Assembly (NCBI GenBank): GCA_012521105.1
Contig: JAAYNA010000039.1
Coordinates: 1 to 64,000, forward strand
Length of the DNA: 64,000 bases
Reading direction: 5' to 3'
Source of the DNA: Clostridiaceae bacterium
GTDB lineage: Bacteria; Bacillota; Clostridia; DSM-8532
Positions 9,316 to 17,604 of the stretch are shown in pieces. Below the pieces are notes generated by a model. The model was not told the origin of the DNA. It did not search any database and saw nothing but the letters and a program-made list of their open reading frames with translations. Made by a program: the position numbers and the translations under genes. Position 1 is the stretch's first letter. Each line of letters opens with the position of its first letter.

Positions 9316-10368
9316 CTAATCCACCATCCTGTCACTTTCAACCAGCCTTTTTCTTAACTGACCACAGGACGCAGCAATATCGCTGCCCAACTCCCTGCGC
9401 ACAGTAACTGGTAACCCATATTCCTCAATTACTTTCTTAAAATTCTCTACTCTTTCTCTTTCGCTTTTTGAATAACCTGTTCCTTCTACAGTGTTTACAG
9501 GAATGAGGTTAACATGGCATAACAGACCGGCTAACCTCTCCCCAAGCTCTTGTGCATGTTCATTTTTGTCATTGATATCCTTGATTAAAGTATATTCAAA
9601 GGTTATCCTTCTCCCTGTCTTCTGAGTATAAATATGACATGCTTCCAGTATTTTGTCAATTGGGTATTTTTTAGCAATAGGCATAATACTTTTTCTTACC
9701 TCATCATTCGGAGCATGCAGCGAAATTGAAAGATTAACAGGAAATTCTTCTTCAGCAAATTTTAACATTTCAGGTACAAGCCCACAGGTGGATACGGTCA
9801 TCCTTCTGTAACTTATATTCAGTGTATCGGGTGAGTTCATTCTTCGTAAAAACCGAATGACGTTATCATAATTATCAAAGGGCTCACCTATCCCCATTAA
9901 TACTATGTGGCTTATTTTTTCTGCTAGATCCTTCTGTATTGCTATGATCTGTGCAACCATTTCACCTGCTGACAGGTTTCTGTCAATTCCAAGCTTCGAT
10001 GATGCACAAAAGCTGCACCCCATACGGCACCCAATCTGAGTTGACAAGCAAACGCTGTTGCCGTAATGATATTTCATTAAAACACTCTCTATAATCTTAC
10101 CGTCTTTTAACGCCAGAAGATATTTTCTTGTTCCATCCTTCCTGGACACAAGTTTATTTACTATACTGACTCCTCCAATATAAAAAAGACCCTTAAGTTT
10201 ATCGCGAAAGGATTTTGGCAGATTAGTCATATCATCAAAACTGTCGGTCCCCTGATAAATCCATTGCCAGACCTGCTTTGCCCGATATACAGGCTCACCA
10301 AGCCTGGTAATCTCATCTTTCAACTCATTAAATTCCAAATCAAAAACATTAATTACTGAAGAAGCCAT
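9316..10368 (-). CDS. rlmN: 23S rRNA/tRNA adenine-C2 methyltransferase RlmN
   Basis: Radical SAM enzyme that methylates C2 of A2503 in 23S rRNA and A37 in some tRNAs. In the 350-aa protein the cluster-binding motif CRMGCSFC has Cys114, Cys118 and Cys121, and the methyl-carrying Cys lies in the C-terminal SDIAASCGQL. Length is normal. It lies between rsmB and prpC in the rRNA-modification/kinase operon. A homologue that methylates C8 (Cfr) is an alternative, but the housekeeping context and full RlmN length argue for RlmN. Confidence 0.95.
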   Translation of the reverse strand: MASSVINVFDLEFNELKDEITRLGEPVYRAKQVWQWIYQGTDSFDDMTNLPKSFRDKLKGLFYIGGVSIVNKLVSRKDGTRKYLLALKDGKIIESVLMKYHYGNSVCLSTQIGCRMGCSFCASSKLGIDRNLSAGEMVAQIIAIQKDLAEKISHIVLMGIGEPFDNYDNVIRFLRRMNSPDTLNISYRRMTVSTCGLVPEMLKFAEEEFPVNLSISLHAPNDEVRKSIMPIAKKYPIDKILEACHIYTQKTGRRITFEYTLIKDINDKNEHAQELGERLAGLLCHVNLIPVNTVEGTGYSKSERERVENFKKVIEEYGLPVTVRRELGSDIAASCGQLRKRLVESDRMVD

Positions 10369-10406
10369 AATACCTTCCCTGCAAGTATGAATAGTAGTTT
10401 TAACCC

Positions 10407-11756
10407 CTAATTCTTTCTTTTCATCCTTGCTATAAAAAACCCATCGGTCCTGTCAATATGAGGGTATAACCTTAGTATACCCTCGTTAATTCCTTTTTTT
10501 CCCCTCAAAGCCTGTGGCAAATATTCTTCCAGCGGTTCGGCAACAAAATTTTTGTTTTCAGATAAAAAACCCGCAATAATCTGTTCATTTTCTCTCTCAT
10601 CGAGTGAACAGGTACTATATACCAGTACACCGCCGGGTTTCAAATATCTACTCGAATTATACAATATTTTTTTCTGGATCTCAACTAAACTGCTAAAATC
10701 TTCCTTTTTTCTTTTCCACTTAATATCAGGCTTTCTTCTGATGATTCCTGTACCCGAGCACGGGGCATCAACCAAAACCCTGTCATACATATCCTTGGCT
10801 TCCTCTACAAACTGTAAGGCATCTCTTTGAGATGACTCTATTATTTCAATTCCAAGCCTTTTTGCATTTTCACCAATTAAACTGATTTTGTGCTCATGAA
10901 TATCCCAGGCATCAATATGCCCTATATTTTTCATAACCTGACCTATATGTGTAGTCTTACCCCCTGGCGCTGCACAAACATCCAGTATTTTTTCACCAGG
11001 TCTGGGATCCAACACTTTTGTTACAAGCATTGAACTTTCATCCTGAACAATAATTTTTCCTTCCAAAAAAACATCCAGGCTTGAGATATCCGATATTTTT
11101 TCAAGGTACAGGGCTTCATCTAAAAAACGGCCGTTCACTGCTTCAATACCATTTTTATTTAACTCTTCTAAAAGATTATCCTTCGATGTTTTCATCGTAT
11201 TAATGCGAACCGAAAAATCAGGGCGCTCCAGTAAAGACAGTAAAAGAGCTTCGGTAAAATCTTCACCAAAAGCTGTAATCCATTCCTTCGCCAAATATTC
11301 GGGGAAGGAGTATTTTATCGAAAGTCTCATTGCAGTACTTCCAGCATCAATATCTTCAAGATTTATTTTGTCTTTATTCCTGGTAATGTTTCTGAGCACT
11401 GCATTTACAAAACCAGCAGATTGTTTTGCATACTTTTTTGCAAGATCCACCGACGTGTTGCAGGCCGCAGAGGGTGGAACCTTGTCCAGGAATAGAATCT
11501 GGTAAGTACCCATCCTTAGAATTTGCAGTACCAAACGAGATAGTTTTTTCAGTTGAATTTTTGAAAACCGGGAAATTACCCAGTCCAAAGTAAGCTTTCT
11601 TGTAACAGTGCCATAAACCAATTCTGTTATGAAAGCTCTGTCCCTCGAATCAAACTGCTTATTGGCCAAAAGCCTTTTAAGGGCGAGGTTTGAATATGCA
11701 CCTTTTATATCAGTTTCGTATAAAGCTTTCAAAGCTGTTCCCCTTGCTTTATCCAT
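10407..11756 (-). CDS. rsmB: 16S rRNA m5C967 methyltransferase RsmB
   Basis: SAM-dependent enzyme that makes m5C967 in 16S rRNA. The 449-aa protein has an N-terminal NusB-like RNA-binding domain (about 1-130) followed by the methyltransferase fold. The SAM region VCAAPGGKTTH and the two catalytic cysteines in DAPCSGTG and YSTCSLDE are visible, as in the RsmB/Sun family. It is the first gene of the run leading to thiN. No Def/Fmt or zinc-peptidase genes precede it, unlike in some Clostridia. Confidence 0.95.
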   Translation of the reverse strand: MDKARGTALKALYETDIKGAYSNLALKRLLANKQFDSRDRAFITELVYGTVTRKLTLDWVISRFSKIQLKKLSRLVLQILRMGTYQILFLDKVPPSAACNTSVDLAKKYAKQSAGFVNAVLRNITRNKDKINLEDIDAGSTAMRLSIKYSFPEYLAKEWITAFGEDFTEALLLSLLERPDFSVRINTMKTSKDNLLEELNKNGIEAVNGRFLDEALYLEKISDISSLDVFLEGKIIVQDESSMLVTKVLDPRPGEKILDVCAAPGGKTTHIGQVMKNIGHIDAWDIHEHKISLIGENAKRLGIEIIESSQRDALQFVEEAKDMYDRVLVDAPCSGTGIIRRKPDIKWKRKKEDFSSLVEIQKKILYNSSRYLKPGGVLVYSTCSLDERENEQIIAGFLSENKNFVAEPLEEYLPQALRGKKGINEGILRLYPHIDRTDGFFIARMKRKN

Positions 11757-11837
11757 TCTTCCCTCTCATCCTATTATTTAGATACTAATAAGTTTATAAT
11801 GGTTCCCTGATTGGAACAATTTTTTAAATTATTCCCT

Positions 11838-12770
11838 TTATTCAGTCAATACATCACGAAAAACCCTGAGAAAATTACCACCGGCAATTTTTTGAATTGC
11901 TCTGTCAGAATAGTTTAGTTTAGCTAATTCATTAAACAACAGATATAAATCCTCAACACCCTTAATATGTTCGGGCAGTGCATCCATTCCATCAAAATCT
12001 GCGCCAATACCAACGGTATCCTCACCAGCCAACCCACATATGTGTTCAATGTGGCGTATCAGTGCAGAAATATCGGCCTTTGGACTATTATTTATAAACT
12101 CGGTATAGAAGTTTATACCTACTACGCCACCGGTCTTCCTTATCCCGGTTATCTGCCAGTCATATAAATTCCGCGGATGGTCACATATATACCTGGCATT
12201 GGAATGGGATGCTATTACAGGCTTTGTACTCATGCTGATACAGTCCTCAAAGGTTTTCACATCAGCATGGGAAATATCCACTATCATTCCTTTTTCCTGC
12301 ATTAAATTTACTGTTTTTATACCAAAACTTGTAAGCCCACCGTTATACTGCGTCTCAGCTCCATCCCCCAGTTGATTTGCATAATTCCACGTAAGGGTAA
12401 TTAATCGTACTCCGGCATTATATAACGCATCCAGGTTTTCAATTTTCCCTTCAAGGGCATCCCCGCCTTCCAGCGATAATATACCGCAGACCTTTTTATT
12501 TTTAAGTCCTTCATTGATATCATTATAGGCTTTGCATATTTTGAAGAAAGGGCTTTGATTTTCAACCTTCCGGGCTTCTTGTATATATCTCATTGCGTTA
12601 TTAAAAGTGGGCTTTACGCTGTCGGGATCCTGAAACACAGCAAGAACCTGAACAAAGCCATCATATTTCAATGCTCTGTTTATATCCCAGTGATAAGAAT
12701 TACTAATCAGACTTTTTTTATTGTTTACTGCTCGTGTCAGCGAGTCGCAATGGGCATCAACAATTACCAC
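11838..12770 (-). CDS. Membrane-dipeptidase family (M19) peptidase
   Basis: Zinc dipeptidase that probably hydrolyses small dipeptides, including D-amino-acid forms. The 310-aa protein has the metal site DAHCDS (5-10), SLEGGD near residue 100 and later histidines in DISHAD and ASHSNAR, typical of renal-dipeptidase-like enzymes. There is no signal peptide, so it is cytosolic. It lies between rsmB and the YraN gene in the same orientation but is separated from both by 80-160 bases, so it may be transcribed alone. Confidence 0.9.
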   Translation of the reverse strand: MVIVDAHCDSLTRAVNNKKSLISNSYHWDINRALKYDGFVQVLAVFQDPDSVKPTFNNAMRYIQEARKVENQSPFFKICKAYNDINEGLKNKKVCGILSLEGGDALEGKIENLDALYNAGVRLITLTWNYANQLGDGAETQYNGGLTSFGIKTVNLMQEKGMIVDISHADVKTFEDCISMSTKPVIASHSNARYICDHPRNLYDWQITGIRKTGGVVGINFYTEFINNSPKADISALIRHIEHICGLAGEDTVGIGADFDGMDALPEHIKGVEDLYLLFNELAKLNYSDRAIQKIAGGNFLRVFRDVLTE

Positions 12771-12934
12771 AAATTTGCCTCCTTCATATTTTGGTTAACT
12801 TATTATCAGACATTTTATCCACCATTCTCCGACACTGTCGGTGAGCGCCTGAATAAAAGCAAAACACTGGCATTAGAGCTTAAATCAGCGGGTGATTTTG
12901 GCAACGCTGGTGAAGTCTTGTGCACTTGCAAGCA

Positions 12935-13294
12935 TTAAAAGGCTTCCTCTATGTGATTCACATCTACAAGTTTTCCGTCCTTTGTCATAATTATTTCAAT
13001 AACGTCAAACTGAACTTCGACATCGGATGTACCATATTCTTTAAGAAAACATGATGCAACCTTTTTTATTGTTCCTTGCTTTTTATATGACACTGCCTCT
13101 GCAGGAGTACCAAAAGAATCGCCGGTTCTGGATTTAACTTCTATAAAGAAAATCCTGTTATTTTTAAAGACTATCAGATCTATTTCTCCTAACCTTCCTG
13201 CTCTGTAGTTTTGCCGGAGAATTTTGTAATCCTTTTTTATCAGATATTCAACAGCAAATGTCTCTCCTTTTTTCCCTAATTGCCAGGTATTCAT
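12935..13294 (-). CDS. YraN family (UPF0102) nuclease-like protein
   Basis: 119-aa protein with the PD-(D/E)xK-like fold of the YraN family: GEIDLIVFKNN, then IFFIEVKSRTG, with the conserved Asp and the Glu-x-Lys pair. The function is unproven, though it is linked to DNA processing. The ATG at 13294 has GGAAGGA five bases upstream and is preferred over an upstream in-frame TTG. It follows the FlhB-like gene by about 18 bases and belongs to the rplS-rbgA-rnhB run, where YraN is commonly found in Firmicutes. Confidence 0.9.
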   Translation of the reverse strand: MNTWQLGKKGETFAVEYLIKKDYKILRQNYRAGRLGEIDLIVFKNNRIFFIEVKSRTGDSFGTPAEAVSYKKQGTIKKVASCFLKEYGTSDVEVQFDVIEIIMTKDGKLVDVNHIEEAF

Positions 13295-13312
13295 AAAAAT
13301 TCCTTCCAAATA

Positions 13313-13609
13313 TCATTTATCAGCTAGCTTTCCAAACTTCATTCCGGCCTTTTCATCCACACGGTATACAAAGGCAAGTATTTCAGCAACCACTTCATAG
13401 AGCTCCGAAGGAATTTCAGAACCCATATCAAGTTCAGACAGCTTTGATGCCAGATCCGAATCCTCTACAACGGGTATTTTCTCTTCCTGTGCTTTTTCTA
13501 TTATTTTTTCAGCAATTACCCCTTTTCCCGATGCAACAATTCTTGGGGCTTTGTCCTTATTTGGTGTATAGGATAAAGCAGTGGCTTTTTTAATTTTCTT
13601 TTCTTCCAT
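13313..13609 (-). CDS. FlhB-like orphan (EscU/YscU C-terminal domain)
   Basis: 98-aa protein matching only the cytoplasmic C-terminal domain of flagellar export protein FlhB (ATALSYTPNKDKAPRIVASG, then VVEDSDLASKLSELDMGSEIP). The transmembrane half is absent and the NPTH autocleavage tetrapeptide is not seen. Such stand-alone FlhB-like proteins usually occur between a FliK-like gene and yraN/rnhB in Firmicutes, exactly as here. Its role is not known. Start is an ATG; the FliK-like stop lies four bases upstream. Confidence 0.85.
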   Translation of the reverse strand: MEEKKIKKATALSYTPNKDKAPRIVASGKGVIAEKIIEKAQEEKIPVVEDSDLASKLSELDMGSEIPSELYEVVAEILAFVYRVDEKAGMKFGKLADK

Positions 13610-13613
13610 AATA

Positions 13614-14978
13614 TCAAACCTTAATATCTATTTTTGATTTGCTCTCTAAAAGTATTAAAGCCTTTTTTTCAGCGTTGAAAATACTTACCTTTTCATCCTT
13701 CAACTCAAAACCCAGCTCAAAAAGGGTATATCCTTTTCCTTTCAGGCTCTCATACAGAGACTTGTATTCATTGGTAAAAAGAGGTTTATAGTTTTCATTC
13801 TCTGCAAAAACCTTCACCATGACATTTTTATTTTTAACATGGACAAAAATATCCAAATCTCCAATATTATCGGTTGAAAGGGACAGAAAAAGAGTAAAAT
13901 CCCTGGAATTAATTTTTCCCTTTCCTCTCGCCTTTTTCATTATATACAATTCACCGTCGGTCTGGTTTTCTTTAAAAATAAAGGGTATCTGTACAAACAT
14001 TTCGAAACCCTGCAGGTCGTTGAAAAAATGCACTGCTGTTTCTAATCTGTCTATCTTTGACAGTATTCTTTCTTTATTGCTCAGCGTTGAGTCTGTAATA
14101 ACCCTGCTGACTACCGAAAGTTCTCTTTTAAGATCATTTATCCATTGATCTGCTTTAGGTAAGACTACTTCTTCTGATTTTTCAGTTTTATGACTGAACA
14201 CAATTTTTTCAGATTGGGTTTTAACCGTGAGTTCTGTTTCAACTGCTTCATGTTCACGGCCTGGTATGATTTTTTGAGGCTGTGACTGATTTTCCTGTTC
14301 AATGGGGGTTTTAATCAAGGACCTGTTAAATACTAATTTTAATCTTTCGGCAAGCTCGATAAGGGTTTCATCACCTGCTGCTTCCAATAGACCAATTAAA
14401 TCGTTCAACTCTTCGTTAAAGTGAAACTGTCCATTATCCAGCTCTGCCACAAGTTTATAGTATTGTTCTTCACCCTCCAGCTTGTTCAATACCAAAAGCA
14501 CTGCATGCTTCGGATCTTCAATGGGCATTTCTTCAATTAAATTTAAAGCTTTCTCAATAATCTCTGCTGCAGGCTCTCGTCCCATGCTAATAATTGCATT
14601 AACTATTTCAATATTCACTTTGCTGACCGGCAAATTCAATGATTTTAAAATGCCCGCAGGACTGCCTGCATTTGCGGGTCTGCTTATGTTTTCAGGATTC
14701 TTTATATTTTGCGCCGGGTTATGTTCTAATTCGGTTGCAATAAGTTTCCCCTGTTGTCTGTCAACAACCTTAAGTTTCAGCATATCTCCGGCATTATACA
14801 CAGCATCTGACTTTATCTGTGCACTTATTTCCCTTCCATCTAAAAGCTGCATTAGCAGAAAATCACTATCTACAGATATAACGCGCCCTGTAAAGATGTC
14901 CCCTTCCAACAGCATGCTTGTATTATGTAACTGAAGATACTGAAATATTTTATGAGATACAGAATCAGGAATTCTCAA
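13614..14978 (-). CDS. FliK-like (flagellar hook-length control C-terminal) protein
   Basis: 454-aa protein. The N-terminal region contains a short OB/beta-barrel-like stretch (LLEGDIFTGRVISVDSDFL). The C-terminal 120 residues look like the FliK/hook-length-control C-terminal domain (VKVFAENENYKPLFTNEY, then ELGFEL near the end). The middle is acidic, low-complexity and probably disordered. No flagellar genes are near. With the adjacent FlhB-like gene it forms an orphan pair of flagellar export-switch domains in a housekeeping operon. The assignment is by pattern, so moderate confidence. Confidence 0.65.
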   Translation of the reverse strand: MRIPDSVSHKIFQYLQLHNTSMLLEGDIFTGRVISVDSDFLLMQLLDGREISAQIKSDAVYNAGDMLKLKVVDRQQGKLIATELEHNPAQNIKNPENISRPANAGSPAGILKSLNLPVSKVNIEIVNAIISMGREPAAEIIEKALNLIEEMPIEDPKHAVLLVLNKLEGEEQYYKLVAELDNGQFHFNEELNDLIGLLEAAGDETLIELAERLKLVFNRSLIKTPIEQENQSQPQKIIPGREHEAVETELTVKTQSEKIVFSHKTEKSEEVVLPKADQWINDLKRELSVVSRVITDSTLSNKERILSKIDRLETAVHFFNDLQGFEMFVQIPFIFKENQTDGELYIMKKARGKGKINSRDFTLFLSLSTDNIGDLDIFVHVKNKNVMVKVFAENENYKPLFTNEYKSLYESLKGKGYTLFELGFELKDEKVSIFNAEKKALILLESKSKIDIKV

Positions 14979-14984
14979 TATAAA

Positions 14985-15755
14985 TCATCCCACCAATCCA
15001 TGAGTAAAGCTCTTTCTATGTATCGGACATAAATCGTATTTCTTTATAGCTTCCATGTGTTCTTTTGTTCCGTATCCTTTGTGTTTGTCAAATCCATAAT
15101 GGGGATATAATTTATGAGCCTCTTCCATCCATCTGTCCCTTGTTACTTTGGCAATTATTGATGCAGCTGCGACTGAAATACTAAGACTGTCCCCTTTGTT
15201 AACAGAAAGCTGCTCTACAGGTAATGGAAGTTCCATGGCATCAATAATTAAAAAATCGGGCTTCTTTTTAAGTTTTCCTACAGCATGAATCATTGCTTTT
15301 TTGGTTGCATTAAAAATATTAATCTGATCTATTTCCTCGGGCATGATCATTCCTATACCATAATCGACTGCTTCATTTATTATTATATCAAACAGCCTGT
15401 CCCTTACCGATGCAGAAAGCTTTTTTGAATCCTTTAAAAATTCTATAAAACAGTCTTCGGGAAGGACCACACACCCTGCAACAACAGGGCCCGCCAGTGG
15501 CCCCCTGCCAGCCTCATCTATACCGCCTACATGTACAAAGCCATTACTGCGTGCCTGAATCTCAAACCTTGACATTTGCTTTAGTCTTTCTTTTTCTTCC
15601 CTGAGCCTTATAAGCCTTTTTGAAAAGGTATCTGCAAGCTTTGCAACAGTTATACCATAATCGGGTATAATGTCACAAAGCCAGGGCACTGCTTCCTCAA
15701 GTGGCATTTCCTCAGCTTTTTTCCTTATTTCTGCCACTGTCATCTTTTTACTCAT
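14985..15755 (-). CDS. rnhB: Ribonuclease HII
   Basis: Removes RNA from RNA-DNA hybrids and single ribonucleotides from DNA. The protein (256 aa from this start) has the active-site motif GIDEAGRGPLAG, then DSKKLS, ASIIAKVTRDRWM and HKGYGTKEH; these hold the catalytic Asp-Glu-Asp-Asp residues. The first 70 residues are a helical extension common in Firmicutes RnhB. The ATG at 15755 lies within the 3' end of rbgA, and an 8-bp overlap suggests coupled translation. Confidence 0.95.
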   Translation of the reverse strand: MSKKMTVAEIRKKAEEMPLEEAVPWLCDIIPDYGITVAKLADTFSKRLIRLREEKERLKQMSRFEIQARSNGFVHVGGIDEAGRGPLAGPVVAGCVVLPEDCFIEFLKDSKKLSASVRDRLFDIIINEAVDYGIGMIMPEEIDQINIFNATKKAMIHAVGKLKKKPDFLIIDAMELPLPVEQLSVNKGDSLSISVAAASIIAKVTRDRWMEEAHKLYPHYGFDKHKGYGTKEHMEAIKKYDLCPIHRKSFTHGLVG

Positions 15756-16617
15756 TAAAATCACTCTCTTCTTCCGGACTTTCCAGCGTAATTCTGCCTA
15801 TTTTAGCAGCTCTGAATTCATCAAGAACTATACTGCTAATCCTATAATAATCAACTTCTCCGCCCGATACAAGACATCCTCTTTTTCTTCCCGCTTCTTC
15901 CAGAAGAACATGTCCGGGTTTTTCTCTTATCTCGTCAAACTTATATCTGCTTTTTAATTGCTCGGGATACAGCTTTGAAAGCACTTCCAAAAGATTTGAT
16001 GCTAAAGTAGCAATATCAATTATCTCATCGCGTATAGCTCCGGTGAATGCCAGATTCATTCCTGTTTGAGGATCATCAAATTTAGGCCACAATATACCCG
16101 GAGTATCCATAAGCTGGATTTCAGGGTTTACTCTGACCCATTGTTTATTTCTTGTCACGCCCGGCCTGTCACCGGTAACAGCCGTCGCCCTGCCTGCTAT
16201 TTTATTTATCAGTGCGGATTTGCCCACGTTTGGAATACCAACTATCATGGTTTTAATAGGTCTGGATCTTCTCCCGCGTTCAGCTGCTTTTTTAAGTTCA
16301 GACTCCATTATTTTTCTTAATTGAGCAAGAAGATTGGGTAAACCCTCCCCAGTTATAGCATTTATACATACTGCATCAATGCCATCCTGCTTAAACCGGT
16401 TAATCCATAAATTGTTTTTTTCAGGATCTGCAAGATCGCTTTTGTTCAGCGCTATTACCCTTGGCTTGTTCCTTGCCAGCTTATTAATCTCCGGGTTTTG
16501 GCTGCTTTTTGGTATTCTTGCATCCAAAAGTTCTATTACCACATCAATTAATTTTAAATTTTCAGAAAGCATCCGCCTTGTTTTGGCCATATGGCCGGGA
16601 AACCATTGTATATTCAT
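15748..16617 (-). CDS. rbgA: Ribosome biogenesis GTPase YlqF/RbgA
   Basis: GTPase needed for late 50S assembly. The 289-aa circularly permuted protein has G4 NKSD, G1 GIPNVGKSALI, G3 DTPG and a C-terminal helical domain. The opening MNIQWFPGHMAKTRR is diagnostic of RbgA. It lies downstream of rplS after a terminator-like hairpin and is coupled to rnhB, the usual Firmicutes order rplS-rbgA-rnhB. Confidence 0.96.
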   Translation of the reverse strand: MNIQWFPGHMAKTRRMLSENLKLIDVVIELLDARIPKSSQNPEINKLARNKPRVIALNKSDLADPEKNNLWINRFKQDGIDAVCINAITGEGLPNLLAQLRKIMESELKKAAERGRRSRPIKTMIVGIPNVGKSALINKIAGRATAVTGDRPGVTRNKQWVRVNPEIQLMDTPGILWPKFDDPQTGMNLAFTGAIRDEIIDIATLASNLLEVLSKLYPEQLKSRYKFDEIREKPGHVLLEEAGRKRGCLVSGGEVDYYRISSIVLDEFRAAKIGRITLESPEEESDFNE

Positions 16618-16663
16618 TCGCTATTCACCAAAATAATCTTTTATCGTGTAAAATAGGTATAAA

Positions 16664-16699
16664 TTAAGAAAGAGGACATTTTGTCCTCTTCTTTCTTAA
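16664..16699 (-). terminator. Hairpin between rplS and rbgA
   Basis: Inverted repeat TTAAGAAAGAGGACA / TGTCCTC(TT)CTTTCTTAA with a 3-base loop, just after the rplS stop. The tail on the minus strand is A/T-rich (AATTTATACC) rather than a pure U run, so it may be a partial terminator or an RNA-processing site that reduces rbgA relative to L19. Confidence 0.6.
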
Positions 16700-16704
16700 G
16701 ATTA

Positions 16705-17058
16705 TTATTTTTTTGCGCCGATGTCTTCTTTAACTCTTGCAGCTTTACCAACTCTGTCGCGCAGATAGTAAAGTTTGGCTCTTCTAACCTTTCCTCGTCT
16801 GACAATTTCAATATTGTCAACTTTTGGAGAATGAATTGGGAATACTCTTTCAACACCAATTCCAAAGGATAATCTTCTAACAACTATGGCACGGCGAATA
16901 CCACTGCCATGCATCCCGATAATAAAGCCTTCAAATATTTGAAGTCTTTCACGGGCACCTTCCTTTACCTTAACAGCTACCTTTACATAATCCCCTACTT
17001 TTAAATCGGGAAGGTCTTTTTTCATATTTTCCTTTTCCAGTTCACGTATAATATCCAT
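16705..17058 (-). CDS. rplS: 50S ribosomal protein L19
   Basis: 117-aa ribosomal protein at the 30S-50S interface. Core motifs: [47 protein letters not shown] and the C-terminal [19 protein letters not shown]. The ATG at 17058 has GGAGGATTTGAT directly upstream and gives the normal length; an open frame continues upstream but belongs to the leader. It has its own promoter and a structured leader (17059-17132). Confidence 0.97.
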   Translation of the reverse strand: MDIIRELEKENMKKDLPDLKVGDYVKVAVKVKEGARERLQIFEGFIIGMHGSGIRRAIVVRRLSFGIGVERVFPIHSPKVDNIEIVRRGKVRRAKLYYLRDRVGKAARVKEDIGAKK

Positions 17059-17132
17059 ATCAAATCCTCCATTCATAGACGTTCTTGCCGGGATAAACCA
17101 ATCGTCCGGCAGCGGACCGCCCGTATTCACAA
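17059..17132 (-). ncRNA. Putative L19 leader (autoregulatory mRNA structure)
   Basis: The 5' UTR of rplS, about 70 nt from the expected start site, contains a perfect GTCCG-CTGC-CGGAC hairpin, a second region CCCGGCAAGAACGTC and then the ribosome site. Firmicutes rplS genes carry a known L19 leader in this place, and the layout fits, but I cannot run a covariance search. Confidence 0.5.
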
Positions 17133-17138
17133 TTAAGC

Positions 17139-17167
17139 ATTATAACACAGGAATTGATCTGTGTAAA
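17139..17167 (-). promoter_or_regulatory. rplS promoter
   Basis: On the minus strand, -35 TTTACA (17162-17167) and -10 TATAAT (17139-17144) with exactly 17 bp between them. The predicted start falls near 17131-17132, giving a leader of about 70 nt. Confidence 0.75.
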
Positions 17168-17271
17168 TACTAATTTTTCACCCGGTGTTCTCCCTGGTCT
17201 AGAGAAGTCAAACATATGTGACACAACCTCTGAAAAATTTTCCCTGAACAATGCTGTAATTACTTTTAATT

Positions 17272-17331
17272 GCTAATAATTATTTTGTCAAGGAGGAAAG
17301 CGAAGCGAGCCTTGATTAAATAATTATTAGC
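17272..17331. terminator. Hairpin inside the miniature element
   Basis: GCTAATAATTATTT...GTCAAGG pairs with CCTTGA...AAATAATTATTAGC across a GA-rich loop, about 20 paired bases. It lies just after the stop codon of the relic reading frame and could end transcription in either direction. Confidence 0.55.
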
Positions 17332-17340
17332 CATACCATA

Positions 17341-17463
17341 CTAAGCAGCATTTTCAGAGAAATAATGTTCTACCATCTCATTTGGTGTCTTAAAATTTAG
17401 TATTTTTGCATACTCAACTACTCTTTGACGGAATCTCATTTCTTCTGTTATAATTATTTTCAA
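17341..17463 (-). pseudogene. Internally deleted transposase relic, 40 codons
   Basis: TTG start with GGAGGT eight bases upstream. The peptide opens with TEEMRFRQRVVEYAK, which resembles the first helix of IS481-like integrases, and ends with LNFKTPNEMVEHYFSENAA, which resembles a transposase C terminus. The catalytic DDE core is missing, so the peptide cannot be a transposase. It lies inside the 17212-17551 element. Confidence 0.6.
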
Positions 17464-17604
17464 AGGAAAGATACCTCCAATTTTTGTTTTTGTGGTAATA
17501 AATATTATATCAGAGGTCTTTCCTTTTTTCTTATCTTCTTGTCACATATGTATATCTTATATCAAATTTTCACCCATAGTAAATACTGCCGCCCATATAC
17601 ATTT

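Larger units (their letters stand above)
17212..17551. mobile_element. Miniature insertion-sequence derivative
   Basis: A 340-bp element bounded by a 12-bp inverted repeat (ACATATGTGACA at 17212-17223 and its complement at 17540-17551). It holds one minus-strand reading frame of 40 codons whose two ends resemble the start and the end of a transposase, and a strong hairpin near its left end (17272-17331). No clear target-site duplication is visible. It is most simply an internally deleted copy of an IS481/IS3-type element that would need a transposase elsewhere in the genome to move. Confidence 0.65.

Noticed and set aside
11757-11837. GTTCC-N6-GGAAC hairpin after the dipeptidase start region as terminator
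   Set aside because: On the minus strand, where the genes lie, no T tract follows; only the opposite strand has one.
12880-12940. Similarity of a GCGGGTGATTTTGG stretch before the YraN gene end to the sequence before the 208-288 repeat
   Set aside because: A single short match in AT-rich gaps; not enough to call a third repeat copy.
16641-16883. 80-codon minus-strand frame overlapping rplS in another frame
   Set aside because: It overlaps the L19 gene almost entirely and has no start signal.
17164-17586. Similar sequences (AATTTTTCACCC and AAATTTTCACCC) on both sides of the miniature element, as target-site duplication
   Set aside because: They lie about 29 and 12 bp away from the ends, not next to them, so they are probably chance.
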